The notes under the pieces are model-generated. The model did not search any database. It saw only the letters and a list, made by a program, of their open reading frames with translations, and was not told the origin of the DNA. The translations under genes and the position numbers were made by a program. A DNA stretch of 64,000 nt, taken from the NCBI GenBank assembly GCA_963825685.1, contig CAWGUD010000033.1, positions 1-64,000 on the forward strand, given 5' to 3'. The stretch comes from JAOUEA01 sp963825685. GTDB lineage: Bacteria; Actinomycetota; UBA4738; HRBIN12. Positions 7,403 to 16,189 of the stretch are shown here, in pieces. Each line of letters begins with the position of its first letter. The first letter of the stretch is position 1.

Positions 7403-8266
7403 CTAGTCCAACGAGGGGACAGGGAACAGTGCGACTCCGTCCGAGGAGCGTAGGAGCTGCTCCCGTGCGCCCCACCGGATCGAGGCGATCAACACCGTGC
7501 CGCCGCCCGCGCGCTCGGCGGCGCTGGTCACGGTGCCCGCGTCGTCGTCGTCCGTCGTCGTCGTGAGGATCGCTCCGGCGTCGACCCGTCCGTCGCCCTG
7601 CAGGTGGCGCAACACGCGCGGCGGATGCCCGAGGTTGCGAACGCGAGCCACCGATTCCTGGCCGAGGAAGCACCCCTTCGTCGTGTCGATCAATGCCTCG
7701 AGGCCCGCCTCGGCGGGGATCGCCGTGCGGTCGAAGTCCGCGCCCATGCGGGGCCGTCCGGCGCGGATGCGCCACACCTCGACGGCGTCGTGGCTCACGA
7801 ACCTCCGCCCGGCCGGTGCCCCCGGCTCCAGGGTGGTCCTCAGCATGTCGTACCCCTCGCCGAGCACCGACGGCCGAGATCCGTCCGGCTCCGCGGACGG
7901 GCCCGGCAGGGCGATCAACGATCGTCGATCCGTCAGGTCGTCGAGCTCGACGTCGGACGAGAGCACGTAGGTCGCCAGGGCCGATCCGACATGGTCGGCC
8001 TGGTCCGGGCCCTGGAGCAACCAGAACCCGTCGTCGTCGCTCGTGATGTGGAGGTCGGCCCGGATGTGACCGGTGGCGTCGAGCAGCAAAGAGCGGCGCG
8101 CCTCGCCCGAGCGCAGCGAGGCCACGTCGGTGGTGACGAGGTCGTGGAGCCACCCACGCGCATCGTCCCCCCGCACGCGAACGATGCGGTACATCGAGAG
8201 GTCGACCGCCGCCCGCCCTTCGCTCAGGGCGGCGAGCTCGGCGTCGGGGGCGGTGAGGGGTGGCAT
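7403..8266 (-). CDS. ygfZ: YgfZ/GcvT-fold folate-binding protein
   Basis: A 287-residue member of the YgfZ family with the diagnostic KGCFLGQESVARV motif (around residue 200), including the conserved cysteine. The N-terminal half carries the aminomethyltransferase-like barrel (RIVRVRGDDARGWLHDLVTTDV). YgfZ proteins bind tetrahydrofolate and assist assembly or repair of certain Fe-S enzymes; they are not methyltransferases. The context fits, since the window encodes several Fe-S and folate enzymes, but the gene stands alone. It is divergent from the glycosyltransferase gene, with about 20 bp between the start codons I favour. Confidence 0.88.
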   Translation of the reverse strand: MPPLTAPDAELAALSEGRAAVDLSMYRIVRVRGDDARGWLHDLVTTDVASLRSGEARRSLLLDATGHIRADLHITSDDDGFWLLQGPDQADHVGSALATYVLSSDVELDDLTDRRSLIALPGPSAEPDGSRPSVLGEGYDMLRTTLEPGAPAGRRFVSHDAVEVWRIRAGRPRMGADFDRTAIPAEAGLEALIDTTKGCFLGQESVARVRNLGHPPRVLRHLQGDGRVDAGAILTTTTDDDDAGTVTSAAERAGGGTVLIASIRWGAREQLLRSSDGVALFPVPSLD

Positions 8267-8289
8267 CGCTCTGGCAGGATATCGGCGCC

Positions 8290-9423
8290 GTGGACGTCCC
8301 CCGCACCCTGCTCGTCACGAACGACTACCCGCCTCGGGTGGGGGGGATCCAGCGCACCCTCGAGGCGCTCGTCAACCAGCTGCCGGAAGACCGGATCGCG
8401 GTGTTCTGTCCGGGCGACGAGGATTCCTCGACGTTCGACGCCGCGAGGCCGTACCGCGTGCTGCGCCAGCCCGAGTCGTTCCTCTGGCCGACCCCCGACG
8501 TCGGGCGCCGGCTCGAGGCCGCGGTGCGAGAGATCGGGGCAGAGGTCGTGGTGTTCGGCGCCACCTACCCCCTGGCGATGCTCGGGCCGCGCCTCGCGCG
8601 GGCCGGGGTGCCGTACCTCGCCGCGGCTCATGGGTTCGAGTACTGGCTCTCGATCGCGCCGGGCACCCATGCCGCGATGCGGTACGCCACCTCACGGGCC
8701 ACGAGGGTGCCGGTGATGTGCAGCGCCTTCATCGCCCGGACCGTTCGCACCGCCGTGCCCCGGCGCGTGCCGGTCTCGGTGTTGTATCCGGGAGCCGACG
8801 TCGAGGCGTTCCGCCCCGGTCTTCCGGTCGGCGATCTCCGCGAGCGCCACGGCCTCGGCGATCGCCCGGTGGTCGTCTGCGTGAGCCGGCTCGTCGCCCG
8901 CAAGGGACAGGACGTGCTGATCCTGGGCATGGCCGAGGTCCGTCGCCGGGCCCCCGGCGCCGTGCTGGTGATCGTGGGAGGCGGCCCGTACGAGGACCGC
9001 TTGCGCACGCTCGCGGCCGACGCCCCGGAGGGCTCCGTGGTCTTCGCCGGCCAGGTGCCAGAGGGCGATCTCCCCCGGTACTACGCGCTCGGCGACGTGT
9101 TCGCGATGCCGTGCCGCACGCGCCTGGCCGGGATGGAGGTCGAAGGGTGGGGCAACGTGTTCATCGAGGCCGCCGCGTGCGGGAAGCCCGTGGTCGTCGG
9201 GGACTCCGGCGGGGCCCGGGAGGCGCTCGTGGACGGCGAGACCGGCATCCTCGTCGACGGCGCCGACGTACACCGGGTCGCAGAGGCGGTCGGGACCCTG
9301 TTGGCCGACCCGGAGCGCGCGGAGACGATGGGAGCGGCGGGCCGCGAGCGCGTGCTCCGTGACCACACATGGCCCGCGATCGCGCGGACGCTCGTGTTCT
9401 GGTTGCAGGAAGCCGCGGGCTAG
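8290..9423 (+). CDS. GT4-family glycosyltransferase (PimB-like)
   Basis: A 377-residue GT-B glycosyltransferase. The N-terminal acceptor half begins TLLVTNDYPPRVGGIQ; the C-terminal nucleotide-sugar half has VSRLVARKGQDVLI, GGGPYEDRL and the E-x7-E motif in EGWGNVFIEAAACGKPVV. This pattern matches GDP-mannose-dependent mannosyltransferases of the PimB/phosphatidylinositol mannoside type common in actinobacteria, though donor and acceptor are inferred. The GTG at 8290 is preferred over an ATG at 8260 because the latter would overlap the divergent ygfZ start and add residues lacking family character. Confidence 0.85.
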   Translation: MDVPRTLLVTNDYPPRVGGIQRTLEALVNQLPEDRIAVFCPGDEDSSTFDAARPYRVLRQPESFLWPTPDVGRRLEAAVREIGAEVVVFGATYPLAMLGPRLARAGVPYLAAAHGFEYWLSIAPGTHAAMRYATSRATRVPVMCSAFIARTVRTAVPRRVPVSVLYPGADVEAFRPGLPVGDLRERHGLGDRPVVVCVSRLVARKGQDVLILGMAEVRRRAPGAVLVIVGGGPYEDRLRTLAADAPEGSVVFAGQVPEGDLPRYYALGDVFAMPCRTRLAGMEVEGWGNVFIEAAACGKPVVVGDSGGAREALVDGETGILVDGADVHRVAEAVGTLLADPERAETMGAAGRERVLRDHTWPAIARTLVFWLQEAAG

Positions 9424-9459
9424 GGTCTTCGCTTCGCTCGTCCGGGCCGGGTCGAGGGG

Positions 9460-9465
9460 TACCCT
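9460..9465 (+). promoter_or_regulatory. Leaderless -10 hexamer TACCCT
   Basis: TACCCT ends six bases before the GTG at 9472; no Shine-Dalgarno lies between. Confidence 0.4.
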
Positions 9466-9471
9466 GGCCTC

Positions 9472-10155
9472 GTGCAGACCGGATCCTCCGCCTCGGAACA
9501 ACGATGCCCCGACTGCGGGGCGCTCGCGAGCCCGGACGCCGAATGGTGCGGGCAGTGTTTCCGCTCGCTCGTCGAGCCTGAACCCGAGCCCGAGCGGCGG
9601 CCCGCCGAACCGCATCCGTCACTCGCTGCCGCCGGCATCGTGACCACGGGGGAGGCGGCGCCGTCCGGGGAGCTCCCTCGGCGAGCGCCGACCTGGCCGT
9701 GCCCGGCATGCGGCAATGAGAACGCGCTCGAGCTCGATGCCTGCGCGGTGTGCGGCACGACGTTCGCCTCGCTGATGCGCCGCGACGCGGCGCCGACCAC
9801 GGTCGACCCCAAGCATGCGGTCCGGGCCTCGCTCCTCTTTCCGGGGCTCGGGCACCGAACGGTCGGGAGAGGACTCGACGGGCTGGCTCGCGGCGTGATC
9901 TTCACCGTGCTCGCCGCGATGACCCTGACGGTGCTCGTGTCGGGGGTACGGTCGGCGGGTGCGCTCGCGATGTTCCTGGTGTTCTTCGGGGCGACCCTGC
10001 TCGTCTACGCCGGATCTGCCTGGGAAGCCCACCGGCTCGCAGGAGGTGGCCAGCCCGTCGTCTCCTCCCGCGCCCTCATGTGGGTCGTCGTGGTGGTGAT
10101 CATGACATCGGTGGCGCTGTTGGCCGTCAGCGTCGTGACGAACGCGAGACGCTAG
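9472..10155 (+). CDS. Zinc-ribbon membrane protein
   Basis: The 227-residue product has two four-cysteine zinc ribbons: CPDCG...CGQC near residues 12-27 and CPACG...CAVC near 79-97, joined by a proline-rich linker. A C-terminal membrane region follows with helices around GVIFTVLAAMTLTVLVSGV, ALAMFLVFFGATLLVYAG and ALMWVVVVVIMTSVALLAV. The soluble ribbons therefore face the cytoplasm ahead of three spans. Function is unknown. It starts with GTG behind a TACCCT hexamer and ends 12 bases before the SRPBCC gene, though the latter has its own -10. Confidence 0.7.
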   Translation: MQTGSSASEQRCPDCGALASPDAEWCGQCFRSLVEPEPEPERRPAEPHPSLAAAGIVTTGEAAPSGELPRRAPTWPCPACGNENALELDACAVCGTTFASLMRRDAAPTTVDPKHAVRASLLFPGLGHRTVGRGLDGLARGVIFTVLAAMTLTVLVSGVRSAGALAMFLVFFGATLLVYAGSAWEAHRLAGGGQPVVSSRALMWVVVVVIMTSVALLAVSVVTNARR

Positions 10156-10158
10156 GAT
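10153..10158 (+). promoter_or_regulatory. Leaderless -10 hexamer TAGGAT
   Basis: TAGGAT overlaps the stop codon of the zinc-ribbon gene and ends nine bases before the ATG at 10168 of the SRPBCC gene. Confidence 0.45.
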
Positions 10159-10167
10159 TCCGCGCCG

Positions 10168-10608
10168 ATGGAACACGCTGAAGGCTCGATCGTGATCGAC
10201 GCCCCCCTCGAAGACGTGATGGAGGTGATCGAGGACTACGAGGCCTATCCGGAATGGGCCGACGTCCGTTCCGTCGAGGTGCGCCAGCGCGGCGAGGGCG
10301 GACGTGCGACCGAGGTCGCGTTCGAGGTCGACGTCCCTGTGCTCGGGAGGGCTTCGTACACGCTCGCCTACCGGTACGCCCCTGGGGACACCGGGCTCTC
10401 GTGGACCACGTCCGAGGCGCGCGGGGCGATCCGCGACATCAGGGGTGAGTACCTGCTGAACGAGCTCTCCGAGAGCGAGACGAAGGTCACCTACCGCCTC
10501 GGGGTGGAGCTCGGGGTGCTCGTGCCCGGATTCCTGCGGAGCGAGGGCGCCAAGCGCGTGATCGAGAACGCGCTGGAGAAGCTCAAGCGGCGCGTCGAGA
10601 TGGGCTGA
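10168..10608 (+). CDS. SRPBCC (START/Bet v1-like) family protein
   Basis: A 146-residue SRPBCC-fold protein. It opens with the SIVIDAPLEDVMEVIEDYEAYPEWADV signature typical of the polyketide cyclase/dehydrase branch and ends in a long C-terminal helix (RVIENALEKLKRRVE). These proteins bind hydrophobic ligands in a deep cavity; the ligand here is unknown. It is followed at 45 bp by an ArsA-type ATPase; a short GC-rich inverted repeat (AGCCGGCC-A-GGCCGGCT) just after its stop may end its transcript. Confidence 0.8.
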   Translation: MEHAEGSIVIDAPLEDVMEVIEDYEAYPEWADVRSVEVRQRGEGGRATEVAFEVDVPVLGRASYTLAYRYAPGDTGLSWTTSEARGAIRDIRGEYLLNELSESETKVTYRLGVELGVLVPGFLRSEGAKRVIENALEKLKRRVEMG

Positions 10609-10609
10609 G

Positions 10610-10626
10610 CCGGCCAGGCCGGCTGA
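10610..10626 (+). terminator. Short GC inverted repeat after SRPBCC gene
   Basis: AGCCGGCC and GGCCGGCT flank a single base, giving an 8-bp stem right after the SRPBCC stop. There is no T-run, so termination is uncertain. Confidence 0.3.
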
Positions 10627-10640
10627 ACCGTCTCACCGTC

Positions 10641-10646
10641 TAAGCT
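10641..10646 (+). promoter_or_regulatory. Leaderless -10 hexamer TAAGCT
   Basis: TAAGCT ends seven bases before the ATG at 10654 of the ArsA-like ATPase; no Shine-Dalgarno is seen. Confidence 0.45.
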
Positions 10647-10653
10647 GGGCCCC

Positions 10654-11853
10654 ATGCGCGTCGTGTTGTTCACCGGCAAGGGTGGGGTCGGCAAGACGAC
10701 CGTGGCCGCCGCGACCGCCGTGCGCGCCGCCCGGAGCGGATCCCGCACCCTGGTGATGTCGACCGACCCGGCCCACTCGCTCGCCGACTCGTTCGAGGTC
10801 GAGATCGAGTCTTCCCCAAGCGAGATCACGCCGAACCTGTGGGCGGTGCAGATCGACGCGCAGGAGCGCCTCGAGGACAACTGGCGGGAGATCCAGGACT
10901 ACTTCATCCAGCTGATGAACTGGGCTGGCACGGAGACGATCCAGGCCGAGGAGCTCACCGTGATCCCGGGGCTCGACGAGATCTTCGCCCTGATCGACGT
11001 GAAGACCCATGTCGAGAGCGGCAACTACGACATGCTGGTGGTCGACTGCGCCCCGACCGCGGAGACGCTGAGGCTGCTCTCGCTGCCCGAGATCATGAAC
11101 TGGTACATCGAGCGGATCTTCCCGGTCGAGCGCCGCATCGTGAAGACGGTGCGGCCGATGCTCTCGAGGATGACCTCCCTCCCGATCGCGGGCGACCAGG
11201 TGTTCGCGGCGGTGGAGCGTCTGCACCGCAACCTCGACGCGGTGAAGCAGATCCTCACCGACGAGCAGACGTCGTCGGTGCGCCTCGTGGTGAACCCCGA
11301 GAAGATGGTGATCTCGGAGGCGCGTCGCACCTACACCTACCTCGGCCTGTTCGGCTACCGCGTCGACGCCGTGGTGGTGAACCGCATCATCCCCGACGAG
11401 GTCAACGACCCCTACTTCGGCAAGTGGAAGGACATCCAGGCCGAGCACCTCGCCACGGTGCACGAGTCGTTCGAACCGGTCCCGATCCTCGAGGCGCGCC
11501 TCTTCGACCGCGAGATGGTGGGGATCCCGCTCCTCGGCGAGATGGGTGTCGAGGTCTACGGCGAACGCGACGTGACCGCGGTGCTGTACCACGACGACCC
11601 GATCCGGGTCCGCAAACGTGGGGAGGGCTACGTCCTCTCGATGCGGCTGCCGTTCGTCTCCCGCGACGACATGGACATCCACCGGCGGGGTGAGGAGCTC
11701 TACGTGCGGGTCGGCTCCTACAAACGGAACCTGATCCTGCCGCAGACCCTCAAGCGTCTCGTCGTGCGCGAGGCCAACTTCGCGGGCGATCACCTCGAGA
11801 TCACGTTCGGCCGCCCGCCCTCCGCCGACGAGGGGCAGCCGGCGACCACGTGA
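10654..11853 (+). CDS. ArsA/Get3-like ATPase with HSP20-like C-terminal domain
   Basis: A 399-residue ArsA-family ATPase. The deviant Walker A is GKGGVGKTT (residues 8-16), the switch region MSTDPAHSLADSF follows, and DCAPTAETLRLL holds the conserved DxAPT/ETLR element. The last 70 or so residues (LPFVSRDDMDIHRRGEELYVRVG...) form the HSP20-like domain found on many bacterial ArsA homologues. No arsenite-binding cysteine cluster or ArsB partner is nearby, so a role in arsenite export is unlikely; a Get3-like chaperone role is more plausible. Its TGA overlaps the GTG of the ROK kinase gene, showing operon coupling. Confidence 0.88.
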   Translation: MRVVLFTGKGGVGKTTVAAATAVRAARSGSRTLVMSTDPAHSLADSFEVEIESSPSEITPNLWAVQIDAQERLEDNWREIQDYFIQLMNWAGTETIQAEELTVIPGLDEIFALIDVKTHVESGNYDMLVVDCAPTAETLRLLSLPEIMNWYIERIFPVERRIVKTVRPMLSRMTSLPIAGDQVFAAVERLHRNLDAVKQILTDEQTSSVRLVVNPEKMVISEARRTYTYLGLFGYRVDAVVVNRIIPDEVNDPYFGKWKDIQAEHLATVHESFEPVPILEARLFDREMVGIPLLGEMGVEVYGERDVTAVLYHDDPIRVRKRGEGYVLSMRLPFVSRDDMDIHRRGEELYVRVGSYKRNLILPQTLKRLVVREANFAGDHLEITFGRPPSADEGQPATT

Positions 11854-12811
11854 GCGAGCGGGGGCCGGCGATCGGCATCGACGTCGGGGGCACGAAGATC
11901 GCCGCCCTGCTGGTGGGCCGCGACGGCTCCGTCCTGACACGCGAGGTCCGGCACACGCCGGCGGACGATCAGCAGGCCACCCTGGACGCCATGGTCGAGG
12001 CGGCACGGGCGATCGCGACCAGTCCGACGTCGTGGGGGTCGGGGTGGCCGCCGCCGGCATGGTCGACCTCGGAGGGCTGATGCGCTACGCGCCCAACCTG
12101 GCCTGGCGCGACACCCCGCTGGCCCCGTTCGTGGGTGACGCGCTGGGCCTGCCGGCGCTGGCGGACAACGACGGCAACGCCGCCGCGTGGGGTGAGTTCC
12201 GACACGGCGCCGGGCAAGGCTCGCGGCAGTTGCTGATGGTCAGCGTCGGCACGGGCATCGGAGGCGGCCTCGTGCTCGACGGCGCCCTCTATCGAGGTGC
12301 CAACGGCTTCGCAGCCGAGATCGGTCACATCGTGGTCGAGCCCGACGGGCTCCGGTGTGGCTGCGGGAACCGTGGCTGCTGGGAGCTCGTGGCGAGCGGA
12401 TCGGCGATCACGCGCCAGGGCAGGAACGCCGCCGCCAGGCACCCGCACTCGCTCCTGCGGGAGCTCTCGGGCGGGATCCCCGAGTCCGTGACCGGGAACA
12501 TGGTGACGGAGGCGGCGCGAGCGGGCGATACGGTCAGCAGAGGCATCTTCGTCGAGGTCGGGCACCGTCTCGGGGTCGGTATCGCGGGTCTCGTGAACGT
12601 CCTCGACCCCGACGTGATCGTCGTCGGCGGCGGAGCCTCCGAGGCGGGGGAACTACTGCTCGCCCCGGCGCGCGACGCGTTCCGGCGATCGGTCGAGGGA
12701 CCCGGCGAGCGGCCCGAGGTGCCCATCGTGCAGGCCGCGCTCGGCAACGATGCCGCAGCGATCGGGGTGGCTGCGCTGGTGTTCGCCCGGCTCGACGGAG
12801 ACGCCGGATGA
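11850..12811 (+). CDS. ROK-family sugar kinase (glucokinase); one frameshift
   Basis: Bridging one indel gives about 320 residues. The N-terminus has the phosphate-1 motif GIDVGGTKIAALLVG. After the shift come NDGNAAAWGEF, the GTGIGGGLV phosphate-2 loop, and the zinc-binding CGCGNRGCWE motif of ROK glucokinases. The frame changes near position 12014, between ...AARAIA and ...SDVVGVGVAAAGMV. Since both halves match the family without overlap, I read it as a missing or extra base rather than decay. It likely phosphorylates glucose for glycolysis, for which two phosphofructokinases are also in the window. It starts GTG overlapping the ArsA stop and ends ATGA with the next gene. Confidence 0.85.
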
Positions 12812-13692
12812 GGCTCGGCGTGTCGCTCCCCGTCTTCACCGCCGACCCGGCGAAGCCGCTCTCGGTCGCGGCCCGCGCCCGCGAGCTCGGGGTCGACGGG
12901 GTGTTCGCCCCCGACCACCTCTTCCCCCCGGTCTTCTATCCGCCGTCCGGGCCAGACCGTCCCGCGCTCGAGGTCTTCTCGCTGCTCGCGGCGGTGGCCG
13001 CGAGCCTGCCCGGCCTGCACGTCGGCACCCTCGTCACCCGCGTGACCCTCCGCCCGCCCGGGCTGCTCGCGAAGCAGGCTGCTGCCCTCGATGCGATGTC
13101 GGACGGGCGGGCCATCCTCGGGATCGGCACCGGTGATCGGGCCTCGGCCGAGGAGCACGAGCGCTACGGATTCCCCTTCCCGCCAGCGGCCGAGCGGGTG
13201 GCGATGCTGGACGAGACGGTCCAGGCGATGCACGCGCTGTTCGGCGGACGCGTGTGGCCGGGGGGCGCGCATGTGCCGCCGCTCGCAGGGCCGCTGCTGC
13301 CTCCCGGGGAGCCGGCCGTCTGGGTGGGGGGCCTCTCCGACGAGGTCCTCGCGGTCGCCGCGCGGGTGGCCGACGCGTGGAACGGCTGGGGGCTCGACGC
13401 CGAAGCGTTCGCGGCCCGGGCGGGAACCCTCCGCGAGCTCGCGGGCGGACGGACGGTCGCGCCCACGTGGGCGGGGATCGCGCTCGTGGGAGAGGACGGC
13501 GCCGACCTCGATCGGCTGGTCGCCGACCGCACCGCGCGCGGCCTCTCGCTCGACGGCCTCTGGAGCGGCACGGTCGAGGACTGGCGTCGGTTCGCCGACG
13601 AGCTGCGAACGGCTGGCGCCACCTGGTGCGTGGTGTTGCCCGCCGGTCCCGCGGACCGTCTCGACGTGATCGCCCACGCGACGCTGCGATGA
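12808..13692 (+). CDS. LLM-class F420-dependent oxidoreductase
   Basis: A 294-residue luciferase-like TIM-barrel protein with VDGVFAPDHLFPPVF near residue 30, LHVGTLVTRVTLRPP, then DAMSDGRAILGIGTGDRASAEEHERYGF, the segment that lines the F420 pocket in this family. PAVWVGGLSDEVLAVAARVADAWNGW lies in the C-terminal half. The ATG overlaps the ROK kinase stop (ATGA), and its own TGA overlaps the start of the cyclo-ligase gene, so it sits in the middle of a tight operon. The substrate is not identifiable. Confidence 0.87.
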   Translation: MRLGVSLPVFTADPAKPLSVAARARELGVDGVFAPDHLFPPVFYPPSGPDRPALEVFSLLAAVAASLPGLHVGTLVTRVTLRPPGLLAKQAAALDAMSDGRAILGIGTGDRASAEEHERYGFPFPPAAERVAMLDETVQAMHALFGGRVWPGGAHVPPLAGPLLPPGEPAVWVGGLSDEVLAVAARVADAWNGWGLDAEAFAARAGTLRELAGGRTVAPTWAGIALVGEDGADLDRLVADRTARGLSLDGLWSGTVEDWRRFADELRTAGATWCVVLPAGPADRLDVIAHATLR

Positions 13693-14285
13693 ACAGCGCG
13701 GAGCTGAAGCGCGCGAAGCGCGACGTGCGTCGGCGCGTGCTCGCCGAGCGGGACGCGATCCCCGCGACCGCCCGAGCTCGGGCGAGCCTCGAGATCGCGC
13801 AACGGTTCCTCGCTCTGCCCGAGGTCGCGGCGGCCCGCACCGTGCTCGCGTTCTGGTCGTTCGGGTCGGAGCTGTCCACCGCGCCGCTGATCGAACGACT
13901 ACACGGCGAGGGCACACGTGTGGCGCTGCCGCGTATCGTCGATGGCGAGCTCGAGGCCGGGAGACTACCGGCCCGGTGACCCCGTGACCGAGACGTCGTT
14001 CGGCGCGTTCGAGCCGGCCGCGGGCGCCGCGATCGACCCGGCCGCGATCGACGTGGTCGCGGTGCCGGCCGTGGCGTTCGATCGCGCGGGCCGGCGGGTC
14101 GGGTACGGCGGCGGCTTCTACGATCGCTTCCTGCCGCGGACCCGAACCGACACCGCGCGGATCGGCCTCGCGTTCGGGTGCAGCTCGTGGCCCCCGGAAC
14201 GACGTTGCCGGCGGGCCACTTCGACCTGCAGGTCGACCTCGTCGTCACCGAGTCGGAGGTGGTGCGATGCCGCCCGGCGGCGTGA
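13689..14285 (+). CDS. 5-formyltetrahydrofolate cyclo-ligase; two frameshifts
   Basis: The enzyme converts 5-formyl-THF plus ATP to 5,10-methenyl-THF, feeding the one-carbon pool. The N-terminal part KRAKRDVRRRVLAERDAIP and VLAFWSFGSELST fit the family. After a shift near 13960 the frame gives DYRPGDPVTETSFGAFEP and the signature GYGGGFYDRFL. After a second shift near 14178 it gives QLVAPGTTLPAGHFDLQVDLVVTE and a stop at 14285. The pieces add to about 198 residues, the normal length. The ATG overlaps the previous stop. Intact matching pieces in three frames point to sequencing indels. Confidence 0.85.
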
Positions 14286-14905
14286 TGCCGGCGGCGCCGT
14301 CCTCCCGAGCACGCGCGGCGACCTGGCGCCACGGATCGTTCGCCGCGCTCGACTTCGAGACCACGGGCCTCGATCTGGGGAACGACGTCGTGGTGTCGTT
14401 CGGGGTGGTCCCGGTCGACGGCGGGCGGGTCCGGCTGCGCGACTCCGTGCACCAGCTCGTGTCGCCGAGCGTGCCGCCCTCGCCTCGGTCGCAGACGATC
14501 CACGAGCTCCGTCCGCAGGACCTCGCGGGGTCGCCCGAGATCGAGGTGGCCCGTGAGACCCTCGCCGCGGCGCTGGCGGACCGGTTCCTGCTGGCATGGT
14601 TCGCCGACGTCGAGGTGCATTTCCTGGCGGCGATCTTCGGGGGGTCGCTGCGTCGCTGGCGCCGACGCACGATCGACGTGCGGAACCTGGCGATCGCGGT
14701 CGACGGCGCTCCCCGCGCCGTCCGAGGCAAGCCGGGCTATGCCCTGTCGGCGAGGGCGGAGGCGATGGGCGTCCCCGTGGCCAACCCGCACGAGGCGTTC
14801 GACGACGCCCTCGTGACGGCCCAGCTCTTCCTGGTGCTCGCGTCGAAGGTGCCGGGCACAGCCCGAGCCACGGTCCGCCAGCTGCTGCGTCTGGCGGGGG
14901 CGTGA
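14267..14905 (+). CDS. DnaQ-like 3'-5' exonuclease family protein
   Basis: The 212-residue protein holds the Exo I motif ALDFETTGLDLGN with D and E, an IHELRPQDLAG element, and the Exo III block HEAFDDALVTAQLFLVL with H and D, as in DEDDh exonucleases related to DNA polymerase III epsilon. The middle Exo II motif is LLAWFADVEVHFL, where a hydrophobic strand precedes the aspartate. It overlaps the end of the cyclo-ligase gene by 19 bases in another frame. It may act in DNA repair or RNA turnover; in some actinobacteria such proteins sit with CBS-domain nucleotidyltransferases, which are absent here. Confidence 0.8.
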   Translation: MPPGGVMPAAPSSRARAATWRHGSFAALDFETTGLDLGNDVVVSFGVVPVDGGRVRLRDSVHQLVSPSVPPSPRSQTIHELRPQDLAGSPEIEVARETLAAALADRFLLAWFADVEVHFLAAIFGGSLRRWRRRTIDVRNLAIAVDGAPRAVRGKPGYALSARAEAMGVPVANPHEAFDDALVTAQLFLVLASKVPGTARATVRQLLRLAGA

Positions 14906-14915
14906 TCGGCTCGAC

Positions 14916-14945
14916 TTGAACAACCGTTCAATCGTCTGATACAAC
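14916..14945 (+). promoter_or_regulatory. Promoter with palindromic operator TTGAAC-AACC-GTTCAA
   Basis: TTGAAC (14916-14921) and TACAAC (14940-14945) are spaced by 18 nt and could be -35 and -10. The perfect palindrome TTGAACAACCGTTCAA (14916-14931) covers the -35 and half the spacer, so a bound repressor would block the promoter. The sequence resembles both TetR-type operators and a variant LexA box. It controls the GcvT-like pair downstream. Confidence 0.6.
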
Positions 14946-14946
14946 C

Positions 14947-15004
14947 CGGTCCACGGCGGTCAAACGGCCGGTCAACGCGCCGGTCCAGGAGCCGGTCCAC
15001 GGGC
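14947..15004 (+). repeat. Five tandem ~12-nt CGGTC(C/A)A repeats
   Basis: CGGTCCACGG, then four 12-nt units starting CGGTCAA, CGGTCAA, CGGTCCA and CGGTCCA follow each other without gaps just after the candidate -10 and before the Shine-Dalgarno of the GcvT-like gene. The regular one-turn-plus spacing suggests either a protein-binding array or a structured 5' leader. Confidence 0.6.
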
Positions 15005-15040
15005 GCCCGGATGCGGCCGTCGGCGTGCGAGGAGGCGTGG

Positions 15041-16145
15041 GTGGGGCAGAGCAGGGAGACGGCGTTCCACGCGATCACGTCGACGAAGGCCGCCGGCTTC
15101 ATGGAGGAAGCCGGGTGGCTCTGGGTCACGAACTACGGCGACGTCGACGCCGAGTATCGAGCCGTGCGCGAAGGGGTCGGCATGTGGGACCTCTCGCCGC
15201 TCAACAAGTGGGAGTTCCGGGGCCCGGAGGCCCTCGAGGCGGCCCAGCGGGTGCACACGAACGACGTGCTCGGCATGCATGACGGTCAGGTCCGGTACGG
15301 TGCCTTCGTCGACGAGGACGGGCTGGTCGTCGACGACGGCACCGTGTTCCGCCACTCGGCGGAGCACCTGTGGGTCTGCACCAACGGGAACGAGCACGCC
15401 GACTACTTCGCCGACGCGACGAAGGGGCTCGAGGTCGAGATCGCCTACATCGCGCCGGAACTTCCGAGCATGCAGATCCAGGGCCCGCAGAGCCGCGACC
15501 TCGTTCGCTCGATCGTTTCCGGCGCCGACGTCGACGCGCTCCGGTACTTCACGTTCTTCCCCGAGCCGGTGACCGTCGGGCGGGGCACCGGTCTGGCTCT
15601 CGCGAACCGGGTTCTCCGGGGAGCTCGGCTACGAGCTGTTCCTGCGGCCCGAGCACGCGACCACGGTCTGGGAAGCGGTCGAGGGTGCCGGAGCCACGCC
15701 CTACGGCGTGGACATCATCGAGCCCATACGGGTCGAGACCGGCATGGTCGTCACCGACTACGACTACGAGCCGCACAGCCGCACCCCGTACGATCTCGGC
15801 CTCGACCGGCTCGTCGACCTCGACGGCGACGGGGCGTTCATGGGCAAGGAGCAGCTGCGCGCCGTCGCGGTCGATCCGCCGAACCGCTTCGTGACGATCC
15901 GGCTCGAGGGGGAGACCCTGCCCGAGTACGGCGCCGCGGTGACCGCCGGTGGCGAGGATGCGGGGGTGCTGACGAGCCCGGCGATCAGCCCGAGACTCGG
16001 GGCGCTCGGTCTCGCGATCCTGCGGACCGAGAAGGCGTCGCCCGGCACCGGCGTCGAGGTCGCGATGCCCGATGGAACGTCGATCGGCGGCACGGTCGAC
16101 GTGCTGGCCGTGTACGACCCGAAGAAGGAACGCCCGCGCGCCTGA
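15041..16145 (+). CDS. GcvT-like folate-dependent aminomethyl-/methyltransferase 1; one frameshift
   Basis: Bridging a shift near 15600 gives about 367 residues, the length of GcvT and of DmdA-type demethylases. The GTG at 15041 is chosen because GAGGAGG lies five bases upstream. Family marks are GVGMWDLSPLNKWEFRG, YGAFVDEDGLVVDDGTVFR, MQIQGPQSRDL, then, after the shift, RTGFSGELGYELFLRPEH, a C-terminal GKEQL segment and the beta-barrel. Members move a methyl or aminomethyl group from a substrate to tetrahydrofolate. No GcvP or GcvH lies nearby, so it is probably not the glycine cleavage T protein; the substrate is unknown. The downstream paralogue and folate genes support C1 transfer. Confidence 0.8.
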
Positions 16146-16189
16146 CGTCGAGCGGGTCCGACGATCCCACGATACGAGGAGGAGACCGC

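Noticed and set aside
14947..15004. CRISPR-like array
   Set aside because: Units are only about 12 nt and have no unique spacers, and no cas gene is nearby.
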